A DNA stretch of 64,000 bases, from the NCBI GenBank assembly GCA_009694515.1, contig SHUV01000001.1, forward strand, positions 62,001-126,000, read 5' to 3'. This document shows, in pieces, positions 35,612 to 43,879 of the stretch; the first letter of the stretch is position 1, and each line of letters starts with the position of its first letter. The notes beneath the pieces are model-generated. The model saw nothing but the letters and a program-made list of their open reading frames with translations. It was not told the DNA's origin and did no database searches. This DNA is from Candidatus Planktophila sp. (lineage in GTDB: Bacteria > Actinomycetota > Actinomycetes > Nanopelagicales > Nanopelagicaceae). The position numbers and the translations under genes are program-made.

Positions 35612-35712
35612 ATATCTAGGTGGGTAATCCGACTTGATTAGAAGTTAAAGCTTCTGCTCTTACGGTTGCGGGTCAGCGTCGGATTTGCACCGAACTTCCC
35701 CCACGGAGATAT
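35612..35712 (-). ncRNA. Cobalamin riboswitch aptamer
   Basis: On the minus strand the leader contains GGGAAGTTCGGTGCAAATCC, then GACCCGCAACCGTAA, and later AAGTCGGATTACCCACC. These correspond to the conserved GGGAA-GGTGnAAnTCC, CCCGCnACTGTA and AGTCnGGAnACC boxes of B12 riboswitches. ATATCT at the 5' end (35712-35707) pairs with AGATAT at the 3' end (35617-35612), closing the core. The leader continues about 120 nt to the start codon at 35491. It should reduce expression of the exported protein and the ECF transporter when cobalamin is plentiful. Confidence 0.88.
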
Positions 35713-35776
35713 CCATTAAGTTGTGGTCGAACCAAACCACATGAGCTGACCCTTGGCAACTAGCCACGCAAGGACA

Positions 35777-35782
35777 TAAGGT
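35777..35782 (+). promoter_or_regulatory. -10 element, aldo/keto reductase
   Basis: TAAGGT, 7 nt before the ATG at 35790. It favours that ATG over the GTG at 35781. Confidence 0.45.
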
Positions 35783-35789
35783 GCGCGAT

Positions 35790-36791
35790 ATGGAATATAG
35801 ACGCCTCGGAAGTTCAGGAATGTATGTCTCAGAGATTTCATATGGAAACTGGGTTACCCATGGATCCCAGGTTGAATCTGAAGCAGCTGTAAAATGTGTG
35901 AAGGCTGCCCTCGATTGCGGCATCACAACATTTGATACCGCAGACGTCTACGCTGGAACCAAGGCAGAAGTTATTTTAGGTAGAGCGCTCAAAGGCGTCC
36001 GCCGTGAATCATACGAATTACTTACCAAGGTCTACTGGCCAACTGGACCTGGAAAAAATGATCGCGGACTCTCTCGTAAACACATTATGGAATCTTGCAA
36101 CGCTTCACTTAAGCGTCTGAAAACTGATTACATCGATCTTTATCAAGCACATCGTTTTGATGTGGAAACACCGCTGGAAGAAACCTTAAGCGCCTTTGAT
36201 GATCTGATTCGCCAGGGCAAAGTCCACTACATCGGCTTCTCGGAATGGACCGCGCCACAGATAGCCCAGGCGCTTGCGATTCAAGATGCACGTGGATACA
36301 ACCGATTTGTCTCCAGCCAGCCTCAGTATTCTGCGCTCTGGCGAGTGATTGAAGCTGAAGTTGTTCCGCTTTCAAAGAAAGAAGGAATAGGTCAGATTGT
36401 TTGGTCACCCATGGCGCAAGGAGTGCTCACTGGCAAGTACCTGCCGGGTGTGAAACCACCGGCTGGTTCAAGAGCCACCGACAAGAAGAGCGGAGCAGGT
36501 TTTATCTCAGCCTTTATGAGAGATGAAATTCTGGTAGCTGTGCAAAATCTGAAACCGATTGCGGCAGATCATGACTTAACTATTTCTCAGCTTGCTCTGG
36601 CCTGGGTATTGCAGAACGAGAATGTCTCTTCTGCAATCATGGGTGCTACTAAACCGGCTCAGGTGAAAGAGAATGTCAAAGCAGCTGGAGTAAAGCTCTC
36701 ACTCGATGTCATGGCAGCTATCGATAAAATCTTGGGGGATTTACCGGAACGCAGGGCTGATCAAGATAAAACTCCAAGGCCACGTGCTTAA
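35790..36791 (+). CDS. Aldo/keto reductase (Kv-beta/YghZ-like)
   Basis: A 333-residue NADPH-dependent oxidoreductase of the AKR fold. It opens with MEYRRLGSSGMYVSEISYGNW, has the catalytic Asp and Tyr in FDTADVYAGTKAEVILGRAL, the lysine in LLTKVYWPTGPG and the active-site histidine in LYQAHRFD. A coenzyme motif, AIMGATKPAQVKENVKA, lies at the end. Sequence style matches the Kv-channel beta-subunit-like group that reduces aldehydes. Substrate unknown. Divergent from the riboswitch operon; the two promoter regions must lie close together near 35720-35790. Confidence 0.88.
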   Translation: MEYRRLGSSGMYVSEISYGNWVTHGSQVESEAAVKCVKAALDCGITTFDTADVYAGTKAEVILGRALKGVRRESYELLTKVYWPTGPGKNDRGLSRKHIMESCNASLKRLKTDYIDLYQAHRFDVETPLEETLSAFDDLIRQGKVHYIGFSEWTAPQIAQALAIQDARGYNRFVSSQPQYSALWRVIEAEVVPLSKKEGIGQIVWSPMAQGVLTGKYLPGVKPPAGSRATDKKSGAGFISAFMRDEILVAVQNLKPIAADHDLTISQLALAWVLQNENVSSAIMGATKPAQVKENVKAAGVKLSLDVMAAIDKILGDLPERRADQDKTPRPRA

Positions 36792-36800
36792 GGTAAAAAG

Positions 36801-37331
36801 TTAGAAAGAATCTCCGCGTTTGATTGCTGGCTTTGGCGTGCGCATTCTGCGCATCTGAGTGGATCGAAGCCAGCCATACATTCCAATGCCTTTGTGTTCG
36901 GCGCCGGGGAATTTCTCGGTCACTACCGTCTTGAGTTTTCGACTGAGGAAGAATCCATCAACTACTGAGGTTAGAAGTACTCCGTACATAATGAAGATAC
37001 TTCCGAGTTGAAAGAGCCTAGAGGGAATGAGGGTCAGAACTAGAACCACGAAGATAATTGGCAGGAAGTATTCGCCCACTGAGCGACGGGCATCAACATA
37101 GTTACGAACAAATCTCTTAACCGGCCCCTTATCGCGAGCAGGTAGCGCGCTCTCATCTCCGCGAAGATAAGCAGCTCGCTGTGCTACGCGTGCAGCACGC
37201 GAAGCTTCTTTGGCGCGAGCCTTCTCCGCCTTAGTAGATGCAGGTGCAAGAGAAGAAACTTTGCGTGCAGCTTCGGCCTCTCTACGCTTAGGAGTCGGGC
37301 GACCTTTTTTATCGTCAGTTGATTCAGTCAT
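36801..37331 (-). CDS. DUF3043 membrane protein
   Basis: A 176-residue protein with a long charged, Ala/Lys/Arg-rich N-terminus (KKGRPTPKRREAEAARK...), a conserved ARDKGPVKRFVRNYVDARRSVGEYFLP block and two hydrophobic helices (PIIFVVLVLTLIPSRLF and LGSIFIMYGVLLTSVVDGFF). This is the actinobacterial DUF3043 family, of unknown role. It is found near ctaC and adoK in mycobacteria (Rv2206). TATAGT ends 7 nt before the ATG. Confidence 0.85.
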   Translation of the reverse strand: MTESTDDKKGRPTPKRREAEAARKVSSLAPASTKAEKARAKEASRAARVAQRAAYLRGDESALPARDKGPVKRFVRNYVDARRSVGEYFLPIIFVVLVLTLIPSRLFQLGSIFIMYGVLLTSVVDGFFLSRKLKTVVTEKFPGAEHKGIGMYGWLRSTQMRRMRTPKPAIKRGDSF

Positions 37332-37338
37332 GGGCGCA

Positions 37339-37344
37339 ACTATA
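37339..37344 (-). promoter_or_regulatory. -10 element, DUF3043 gene
   Basis: TATAGT on the minus strand, 7 nt before the ATG at 37331. It overlaps the 3' end of nadA. Confidence 0.5.
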
Positions 37345-38485
37345 GAGCGAGCATCTGTTCTAGAGCCAACTTTGCGTACTTTGCTACGCGTGGATCGACC
37401 TTAATCTCATTGACGACATGGCCGGCGATGATGGACTCCATCGACCAGACCAGGTGCGGCAGGTCGATTCGATTCATAGTCGAGCAGTAGCAGACCGTCT
37501 TATCCAGGAAGACCACTTCCTTATCTGGATTATTGGCAGCTAATCTGGCGACTAAATTCAACTCGGTACCGACTGCCCATTTACTGCCGGGAGCTGATTG
37601 CGAAACAATCTGAATTATTTTTTCGGTACTTCCTACGACATCTGCTGCAGAGACAACCTCATATTGGCATTCTGGATGAACAATGACTTGCACGCCAGGA
37701 ATCCGTGCACGCACCTCATGAATTGACTCGAGTGAAAAGCGACCATGAACTGAGCAATGTCCACGCCAGAGAATCATCTTCGCTCCACGGATTTCATCTT
37801 CGGTGAGCCCGCCCATTGGTTTCCATGGATTCCAGAGAACACAATCATCTAACGATAAGCCAAGTGATAACACCGCAGTGTTGCGCCCTAAATGTTGGTC
37901 GGGCATAAACAAGACTTTTTCAGATTTAGCAAAGGCCCACTCCAGTGATTTCTGGGCATTCGATGAGGTGCAAATAGTTCCACCATGTTCGCCGGTGAAA
38001 CTCTTGATTGCCGCAGATGAATTCATATATGTCACTGGCGTCGTGCGCGAGGCAACACCTAACTTCTCTAGCTCTTTCCAACATTGATCCACTTGATTAG
38101 CAGTGGCCATATCTGCCATAGAGCAACCAGCAGCTAGGTCCGGAAGTATGACTCTTTGCTTCGAGCTAGTCAGAATGTCGGCGCTTTCTGCCATGAAATG
38201 CACACCACAGAAGAATATGAACTCGGCCGAACTTTGATCGGCCGCGGCTTGTGCGAGCTTGAATGAATCACCGGTGATATCGGCAAATCGGATGACTTCA
38301 TCGCGTTGATAATGATGGCCAAGGATCAGGGCGCGATCACCTAATGTGGCTCGCGCAGCTATCGCTCTATCAACCAAGGCGGGGTCACTTGCAGCCGGTA
38401 ACTCACCCGAGCATGAGACTCCCCGTTCCGAGGCCAGGTCTGTACCTTGGCCTAAGACGAGCAGCTCTGAGAGTGAGATGGACAC
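37340..38485 (-). CDS. nadA: Quinolinate synthase A
   Basis: A 381-residue Fe-S enzyme condensing iminoaspartate with dihydroxyacetone phosphate to quinolinate for NAD synthesis. Motifs: LILGHHYQRDEV, FFCGVHFMAESADIL with the first cluster cysteine, TYMNSSAAIKSFTGEHGGTICTSSNA, MPDQHLGRNT, VIVHPECQYEVV and KTVCYCSTMNRIDLPHL with the last. I prefer GTG at 38485, because GACAAT ends 6 nt upstream. An in-frame GTG at 38545 would add 20 poorly conserved residues and would make its start codon touch that of erpA. No nadB or nadC is adjacent, unlike many actinobacteria. Confidence 0.92.
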   Translation of the reverse strand: MSISLSELLVLGQGTDLASERGVSCSGELPAASDPALVDRAIAARATLGDRALILGHHYQRDEVIRFADITGDSFKLAQAAADQSSAEFIFFCGVHFMAESADILTSSKQRVILPDLAAGCSMADMATANQVDQCWKELEKLGVASRTTPVTYMNSSAAIKSFTGEHGGTICTSSNAQKSLEWAFAKSEKVLFMPDQHLGRNTAVLSLGLSLDDCVLWNPWKPMGGLTEDEIRGAKMILWRGHCSVHGRFSLESIHEVRARIPGVQVIVHPECQYEVVSAADVVGSTEKIIQIVSQSAPGSKWAVGTELNLVARLAANNPDKEVVFLDKTVCYCSTMNRIDLPHLVWSMESIIAGHVVNEIKVDPRVAKYAKLALEQMLAL

Positions 38486-38532
38486 GGGAGTATTGTCATC
38501 TCTTTCGGTTAGCCACGGCAACCCGGCGCGAG

Positions 38533-38538
38533 TATTAT
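38533..38538 (+). promoter_or_regulatory. -10 element, erpA
   Basis: TATTAT, 7 nt before the ATG at 38546. It would lie inside nadA if that gene began at 38545. Confidence 0.55.
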
Positions 38539-38545
38539 TAGCCAC

Positions 38546-38908
38546 ATGACTACTGAAATGACTTCAACTCCTGTCGAGCTTACAACTGGCATCACACTTA
38601 CCGATGTCGCGGCCGCAAAGGTTTCAGCCCTGTTGGCGCAAGAAGGTCGCGATGACCTCTACCTTCGTGTGGCAGTGCAACCAGGTGGCTGCTCTGGTCT
38701 TAAGTACCAGCTCTACTTCGATGATCGTGCACAAGATGGCGATATCGCTCGTGAATTCGGTAGCGTCAAAGTTGTCGTAGACAAGATGAGTGATCCATAT
38801 TTGATGGGTGCCTCAATTGATTTTGTAGACACAATCGAAAAGCAGGGTTTCACAATTGATAATCCTAATGCGCAAGGTTCATGCGCATGCGGCGATTCAT
38901 TTAACTAA
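38546..38908 (+). CDS. erpA: A-type iron-sulfur carrier (ErpA/HesB family)
   Basis: A 120-residue A-type carrier that passes Fe-S clusters to apoproteins. The three cluster cysteines are in the expected places: GGCSGLKYQLYF and the C-terminal GSCACGDSF. Length is typical. Nearby Fe-S clients are NadA, LipA and the Rieske protein QcrA. The gene is divergent from nadA and upstream of the adenosine kinase gene, as in the mycobacterial Rv2204c-Rv2202c region. Confidence 0.92.
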   Translation: MTTEMTSTPVELTTGITLTDVAAAKVSALLAQEGRDDLYLRVAVQPGGCSGLKYQLYFDDRAQDGDIAREFGSVKVVVDKMSDPYLMGASIDFVDTIEKQGFTIDNPNAQGSCACGDSFN

Positions 38909-38936
38909 TCTCTTCGTTTACTTCTTTTTTTTTGGA

Positions 38937-38942
38937 TAGATT
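38937..38942 (+). promoter_or_regulatory. -10 element, adenosine kinase-like gene
   Basis: TAGATT, 6 nt before the ATG at 38949, preceded by a run of nine T. Confidence 0.55.
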
Positions 38943-38948
38943 GCGCCT

Positions 38949-39926
38949 ATGAAGATCGGCGTCGCAGGTTCTGTTGGGCTAGATCACATCATGACTTTTC
39001 CCGGAAAGTTCACAGACTCACTGGTCGCCGGTTCACTCGAAAAAGTTTCGCTCTCCTTCCTTGTCGATGGACTCGATGTCCGCCGCGGAGGATGTGCCGC
39101 CAATATTGCATTCGGTCTTGGTGTTTTAGGACTTAACCCAATCTTGATTGCCGCAGTAGGTAAAGATTTTGCTGATTACGATGCCTGGCTGACACGTCAT
39201 GGTGTGGACACATCGCACGCCCTTGTCTCCACCGAGCAACACACTGCTCACTTCACAGTCACAACTGATACCGAGTTAAACCAGATTGCCTCGTTCTTCC
39301 CGGGTGCAATGTCAGAGGCTCGCAATATTGAGCTAAAGCCAATCATCGACAAGGTAGGAAAGCTCGACATCCTGGTTATTTCTCCAGATGATCCGGAGGC
39401 GATGCTGCGTCACACAGAAGTGGCAATTGCGATGGGAATCGCGGTAGCAGCAGATCCTTCCCAGCAGATGGCGCGCATGAGCGGGGAAGAGATTAAGAAA
39501 CTTATTGATGGCGCTACCTATCTTTTTATGAACGAATACGAATTAGCACTAGCAATTCAAAAAACCGGCTGGAGTGATCACGAAATTCTGCAGCGCGTGA
39601 AATATCGGATTGTCACTTTGGGTTCAGAAGGTGCTCGGGTTGAAAGTATTGGTGGAACTTTCATTAAAGTCGGATGCGCCAAAGAGAAGGCAAAAGTTGA
39701 TCCAACAGGTGTGGGTGATTCCTTTAGATCTGGCTTCGTTGCCGGGCTTGCTTGGGGACTATCTCACGAGCGTTGCGCCCAGCTTGGTTCAATGATTGCT
39801 ACCTATGTGATTGAAACAACCGGAACCCAGGAATATCAATTTACTAGCGCTGAATTTCTCACTCGCTTCACCGAGGCTTATGGAGATAAAGCGGCGAGTG
39901 AAATCGCCAGCCATCTTCCGGCTTAA
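38949..39926 (+). CDS. PfkB-family kinase, adenosine kinase-like (AdoK/CbhK)
   Basis: A 325-residue PfkB kinase. The substrate motif GGCAANIAFGLGVLG and the catalytic DPTGVGDSFRSGFVAGL (anion hole and Asp) are intact. MKIGVAGSVGLDHIMTFPGKF at the N-terminus and the position beside erpA and ctaC correspond to the actinobacterial adenosine kinase Rv2202c. It would salvage adenosine to AMP with ATP. Databases also name this group CbhK, a carbohydrate kinase, so the acceptor is not certain from sequence. It ends in a 4-bp overlap with the convergent gene. Confidence 0.8.
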   Translation: MKIGVAGSVGLDHIMTFPGKFTDSLVAGSLEKVSLSFLVDGLDVRRGGCAANIAFGLGVLGLNPILIAAVGKDFADYDAWLTRHGVDTSHALVSTEQHTAHFTVTTDTELNQIASFFPGAMSEARNIELKPIIDKVGKLDILVISPDDPEAMLRHTEVAIAMGIAVAADPSQQMARMSGEEIKKLIDGATYLFMNEYELALAIQKTGWSDHEILQRVKYRIVTLGSEGARVESIGGTFIKVGCAKEKAKVDPTGVGDSFRSGFVAGLAWGLSHERCAQLGSMIATYVIETTGTQEYQFTSAEFLTRFTEAYGDKAASEIASHLPA

Positions 39927-40990
39927 GAAGTAATCTCAGAAATCGCGCTTACTAAAGTTTGAATATCTGCGCGGGTCATCCCAGATTTTAAGGTGATGAG
40001 CAGATGTCCATCGGTTGGATATCCCATTGCGGCCAGCACGTGGCTGGGCTGTAGATCCGCGGGGGAGCAGGCAGAACCTGAATCCGCATCAAGTGAGCGC
40101 GAAGCTAGTTCGCGCACCAAATGCTCACCATTAAATCCAGCGACGATGATGGAGAAGACATTTGCAATAGCAGCTGCCTTTGGGGCAACCACGCGAACAC
40201 CAGGAATCACCGCTAATGCTGTGAGTGCGAACTCACGAAGGGTGGACGCTTCGGGAGTGAAGTTTTCCAGTGCAACTGAAGCAGCAATCAATAACGGCAG
40301 GGAGAACGTTCCTGGAGATTTAATCGGCGCGATGTGGGGAAGTGGATAGGCATATTGACTCTGATTATTGATTGCCAGAAATGCTAACCCGCCAGGGCCA
40401 GACCAAGAACGGGCATCAAAGAGTGCGGTATCCCAATGATCAGGTAGCGCAATTCTGGGGCCAGAAGATGTTGCATCGACGGCAACGAATCTCGATAGCC
40501 CAGCAAGTGTCTTTGAATCCTGCACAACTCCAGTTTCACCATTGGCTAATTGCAACGAGAGCACTGAATTCTGTGGAATTTGAGCAGAGTTAATCGCCCC
40601 CTGATCATCGACCTGTAATTCTGTAATGGCTCCACGATGAGATCTTGCTATCGCTCTGATTTTTCCTTTGTCGGTAGCTGAGTATGCAAAAGTGAGGTCA
40701 TCTCTAAGCAGGCCGGCGATAGCCAAGTAGTGGCCAAGAGCGGGTTCCCCAAGGACTTCCAAGGAATCTGCCGGCACCTTCAAATGTGCTGCGATATTTT
40801 CCAGGGCCTGATTATGCAAAATTGCGGCTCGGGCCGATGACTGCGAAAGTTTCTTCGGATCAGCCCAGCCTTGGTCAAAGGCGGCCAGCAGGGCGCTACG
40901 AACTACCTCGGCTAGAGGCGACTCGGAAGTGAAGTTTCCTGTGACACGTACCACCGGATGAACGCTACTGCCTCGAATGGGCGCATGCAC
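39923..40990 (-). CDS. Cysteine-desulfurase-like protein lacking the PLP lysine
   Basis: A 355-residue class-V aminotransferase-fold protein related to IscS/NifS. Recognisable blocks are NGETGVVQD (150-158), VDATSSG (171-177, the PLP aspartate) and SGSACSPADLQPSHVLAAMGYP with the persulfide cysteine (Cys308). However the PLP-lysine block, normally SGHK-x-x-GPKG, reads DARSWSGPGG, so Ser195 and Arg194 replace Lys and His. The upstream TEHKAV histidine block is also gone. It is therefore unlikely to be a normal desulfurase, though it could carry sulfur or act as a partner. It starts with GTG 22 bp from divergent ctaC. Confidence 0.75.
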   Translation of the reverse strand: MHAPIRGSSVHPVVRVTGNFTSESPLAEVVRSALLAAFDQGWADPKKLSQSSARAAILHNQALENIAAHLKVPADSLEVLGEPALGHYLAIAGLLRDDLTFAYSATDKGKIRAIARSHRGAITELQVDDQGAINSAQIPQNSVLSLQLANGETGVVQDSKTLAGLSRFVAVDATSSGPRIALPDHWDTALFDARSWSGPGGLAFLAINNQSQYAYPLPHIAPIKSPGTFSLPLLIAASVALENFTPEASTLREFALTALAVIPGVRVVAPKAAAIANVFSIIVAGFNGEHLVRELASRSLDADSGSACSPADLQPSHVLAAMGYPTDGHLLITLKSGMTRADIQTLVSAISEITS

Positions 40991-41000
40991 TTCGCGCCAC

Positions 41001-41006
41001 TATCCT
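41001..41006 (+). promoter_or_regulatory. -10 element, ctaC-ctaD-ctaF operon
   Basis: TATCCT, 6 nt before the ATG at 41013. Confidence 0.6.
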
Positions 41007-41012
41007 TAAGCC

Positions 41013-41786
41013 ATGTCTTTAGACGCAACACGTAATTGGCGCCCGATCCGAGTAGCGGCGGCGATACTTCCGGCGCTATTTCTGCTTAGCGGTTGCTCAT
41101 TTGATCTCAACAATGTTTCCGGCATGGGCTTTCCTAAGGGAGTCTCTAGCGTCAATGACATTTCACTCTCACTCTGGCAAGGCTCATGGATTGCTGCCGG
41201 AGTTGTTGGAGTCTTCACCCTAGTTTTGATTCTCTGGCCAGCTGTTTTTCATAGAGCAAACGCTAGTAAAGGTGAATTTCCGAAGCAGACCCAATACAAC
41301 GTTCCGGTTGAAATTCTCTACACCGTTATTCCCTTCATTATCGTGGCAGTGCTCTTCTACTTCACTGTCATAAAAGAGAATAAAATCGTTGATAAGACAA
41401 CTCCGGTCAAGCATGAGATTTCAGTTGATGGCTTCCAATGGTCTTGGCAGTTCTCATACCCAGAAGCGGGAGAGGATGCAGTTGTTACCGGCACACCGGC
41501 ACAACCACCAACTCTCTATCTTCCACAGGGCGAGAGCGTGCGCTTTACCTTAAATGCCGCCGATGTCGTGCATGGTTTCTGGATTCCAGCATTTATGATT
41601 CAGATGCAGAACTTGCCAGGAGAGACAAATTACCTGCAATTTACCGCCAACAAGATTGGCGAATTCCCTGGTCGATGCAACATCTTGTGCGGCCGAAATC
41701 ATTCCCAGATGCTATTTAAGGTGAAGGTAGTCTCACCAGAAAATTATCAGAAGTATCTTGACTCACTGAAGGCGAGCGCAGCATGA
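41013..41786 (+). CDS. ctaC: Cytochrome c oxidase subunit II
   Basis: A 257-residue membrane-anchored subunit carrying the CuA centre that takes electrons from cytochrome cc of the bc1 complex. The N-terminus has a signal with a lipobox (LLSGCS), followed by two helices ([20 protein letters not shown] and [13 protein letters not shown]) and a cupredoxin domain. CuA ligands: His in [11 protein letters not shown], then [14 protein letters not shown] giving two Cys, His and Met. The position normally Glu in C-x-E-x-C is Ile here. The stop overlaps the ctaD ATG by 4 bp. Confidence 0.95.
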   Translation: MSLDATRNWRPIRVAAAILPALFLLSGCSFDLNNVSGMGFPKGVSSVNDISLSLWQGSWIAAGVVGVFTLVLILWPAVFHRANASKGEFPKQTQYNVPVEILYTVIPFIIVAVLFYFTVIKENKIVDKTTPVKHEISVDGFQWSWQFSYPEAGEDAVVTGTPAQPPTLYLPQGESVRFTLNAADVVHGFWIPAFMIQMQNLPGETNYLQFTANKIGEFPGRCNILCGRNHSQMLFKVKVVSPENYQKYLDSLKASAA

Positions 41787-43441
41787 CCACGTATGCAGAA
41801 CGTCCCACAATTGCAGCTCCTCGCCAAGGAGTGCAGAAAACTTCGCTGGGATCTCAATTTGTTAAGACAATCACCTCAACAGATCACAAGCGCATTGGTT
41901 ACCTCTACCTAGCAACATCATTCTTCTGGTTCCTCTTTGCCGGAGTTCTAGCACTCCTCATCCGCATCGAGCTTGCCCGCCCAGGGATGCAGTTCATTAG
42001 CGTGGAGCAGTACAACCAGATCTTCACGATGCACGGAACGATTATGTTGCTGATGTTTGCCACACCGCTCTTTGTTGGTTTTGCAAACGTGCTCATGCCG
42101 CTACAAATCGGAGCAGCAGATGTTGCCTTCCCTCGTCTTAATATGCTTTCTTACTGGCTCTTTCTCTTTGGTTCAATTCAAGCCGTTGCCGGTTTCTTAA
42201 CTCCCGGGGGAGCGGCATCATTTGGTTGGACTGCCTACGCACCCCTTGCTAACTCAACATATTCACCTGGAATTGGTGGCGACCTCTGGGTAATGGGTCT
42301 TGCTATCTCAGGCCTTGGCACAATCCTTGGCGGCGTTAACTTCATTACAACCATCTTCACCATGCGCGCACCTGGAATGACGATGTTTCGTATGTCTATC
42401 TTCTCTTGGAACGTTCTCTTGACTTCGATTCTCGTGCTGCTTGCCTTCCCGCCATTGGCAGCAGCGCTCTTCGGACTTGAATCCGATCGACTCTTTGGAA
42501 CGCATATCTTTGATCCGGCAAATGGCGGAGCCATGTTATGGCAGCACTTGTTCTGGTTCTTTGGTCACCCTGAGGTCTATATCTTGGCGCTGCCATTCTT
42601 TGGAATTGCAACTGAGATCCTGCCAGTCTTTAGCCGTAAACCAATCTTTGGTTATAAAGGTTTGATTGCCGCAACGATCGCGATTTCTGCACTCTCGGTT
42701 GCAGTGTGGGCGCACCACATGTTTGCTAGTGGAAAAGTTCTCTTGCCCTTCTTCTCATTTATGACATTCCTTATCGGTGTACCGACTGGCGTGAAGTTCT
42801 TTAACTGGATCGGAACCATGTGGCGCGGCCATGTCACATTTGAAACACCAATGTTGTTCGTAATGGGATTTCTTGTGACATTCCTCTTCGGAGGAATAAC
42901 CGGAATCATCCTGGCCTCACCACCACTTGATTTCGCTGTCTCTGCCTCCTACTTCGTTGTTGCGCACTTCCACTATGTGTTATTTGGAACCGTGGTCTTT
43001 GCCATGTTTGCTGGTTTCTACTTCTGGTGGCCAAAGATGACCGGGCGCATGCTCAATGAACGCCTGGGCAAGATTCACTTCTGGACTCTCTTCTTCGGCT
43101 TCCACCTCACCTTCCTGATTCAACACTGGTTAGGTATTAAGGGATTTCCTCGTCGCTATGCCGATTACCTAGCAACTGATGGATTTACTGAGATGAATAT
43201 GATTTCAACGGCTGGTTCATCCTTACTAGCTCTTTCCATGATTCCATTCTTCGTCAATGTGTGGATTACTCGTAATTCACCGAAGGTTGAAGTCGATGAT
43301 CCCTGGGGATATGGCTCATCCCTTGAGTGGGCAACATCGTGTCCACCACCACGCCATAACTTCACCTCGATGCCACGTATTCGATCTGAACGACCAGCAT
43401 TTGATTTGCACCACCCTCACATTAAGACAGAAGGTCACTAA
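41783..43441 (+). CDS. ctaD: Cytochrome c oxidase subunit I
   Basis: A 552-residue haem-copper oxidase core with about twelve helices. It reduces O2 to water at the haem a3-CuB site and pumps protons. Markers: [12 protein letters not shown] with a low-spin haem histidine, the D-channel region [37 protein letters not shown] with the CuB His and cross-linked Tyr, WAHHMF with the CuB histidine pair, and [11 protein letters not shown] with the haem histidines. It is of A-type, standard length. Operon with ctaC and ctaF (2-bp gap). Confidence 0.97.
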   Translation: MTTYAERPTIAAPRQGVQKTSLGSQFVKTITSTDHKRIGYLYLATSFFWFLFAGVLALLIRIELARPGMQFISVEQYNQIFTMHGTIMLLMFATPLFVGFANVLMPLQIGAADVAFPRLNMLSYWLFLFGSIQAVAGFLTPGGAASFGWTAYAPLANSTYSPGIGGDLWVMGLAISGLGTILGGVNFITTIFTMRAPGMTMFRMSIFSWNVLLTSILVLLAFPPLAAALFGLESDRLFGTHIFDPANGGAMLWQHLFWFFGHPEVYILALPFFGIATEILPVFSRKPIFGYKGLIAATIAISALSVAVWAHHMFASGKVLLPFFSFMTFLIGVPTGVKFFNWIGTMWRGHVTFETPMLFVMGFLVTFLFGGITGIILASPPLDFAVSASYFVVAHFHYVLFGTVVFAMFAGFYFWWPKMTGRMLNERLGKIHFWTLFFGFHLTFLIQHWLGIKGFPRRYADYLATDGFTEMNMISTAGSSLLALSMIPFFVNVWITRNSPKVEVDDPWGYGSSLEWATSCPPPRHNFTSMPRIRSERPAFDLHHPHIKTEGH

Positions 43442-43443
43442 GC

Positions 43444-43848
43444 ATGAAGGCTAATTGGCAGCTCTTTACCGGACTCGCGATCTTCTATGCGATCATGTCG
43501 GTGGTTTATTACTACGTCGGCGGAGAAGCAGTTGGTATCACTGGCATGATCTTGGCTGCATGTTTAGCTGGCATGGTCGGCTTCTATATCTGGTTTACGC
43601 AAAAGCGAATCGGTTTTGATATTCCTTCCGATAATGTTGATGCTGAGATTGCAGATGATGCCGGTGAACTTGGTTTCTATAGCCCACATTCATGGTGGCC
43701 ACTTCCGGTTGCGCTAAGTGCCACCGCTATGGGTCTTGGCCTGATTATCGGATGGTGGCTCACTCTGATTGCCCTCGGCTCTTTAATCATTAGCATCATC
43801 GGAATGGTGACTGAGTACGAAAAACCACTGATCAGTAACAATCACTAA
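43444..43848 (+). CDS. ctaF: Cytochrome c oxidase subunit IV (actinobacterial CtaF)
   Basis: A 134-residue protein with four hydrophobic segments: FTGLAIFYAIMSVVYYYVGG, ITGMILAACLAGMVGFYIWF, VALSATAMGLGLIIGWW and LTLIALGSLIISIIGMV. The middle hydrophilic stretch has ADDAGELGFYSPHSWWP, a motif of actinobacterial subunit IV. It stabilises the bc1-aa3 supercomplex and completes the ctaC-ctaD-ctaF operon. Confidence 0.92.
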   Translation: MKANWQLFTGLAIFYAIMSVVYYYVGGEAVGITGMILAACLAGMVGFYIWFTQKRIGFDIPSDNVDAEIADDAGELGFYSPHSWWPLPVALSATAMGLGLIIGWWLTLIALGSLIISIIGMVTEYEKPLISNNH

Positions 43849-43879
43849 GAGCTACTAGCGAAGCTGCTGCCAGGATAAA

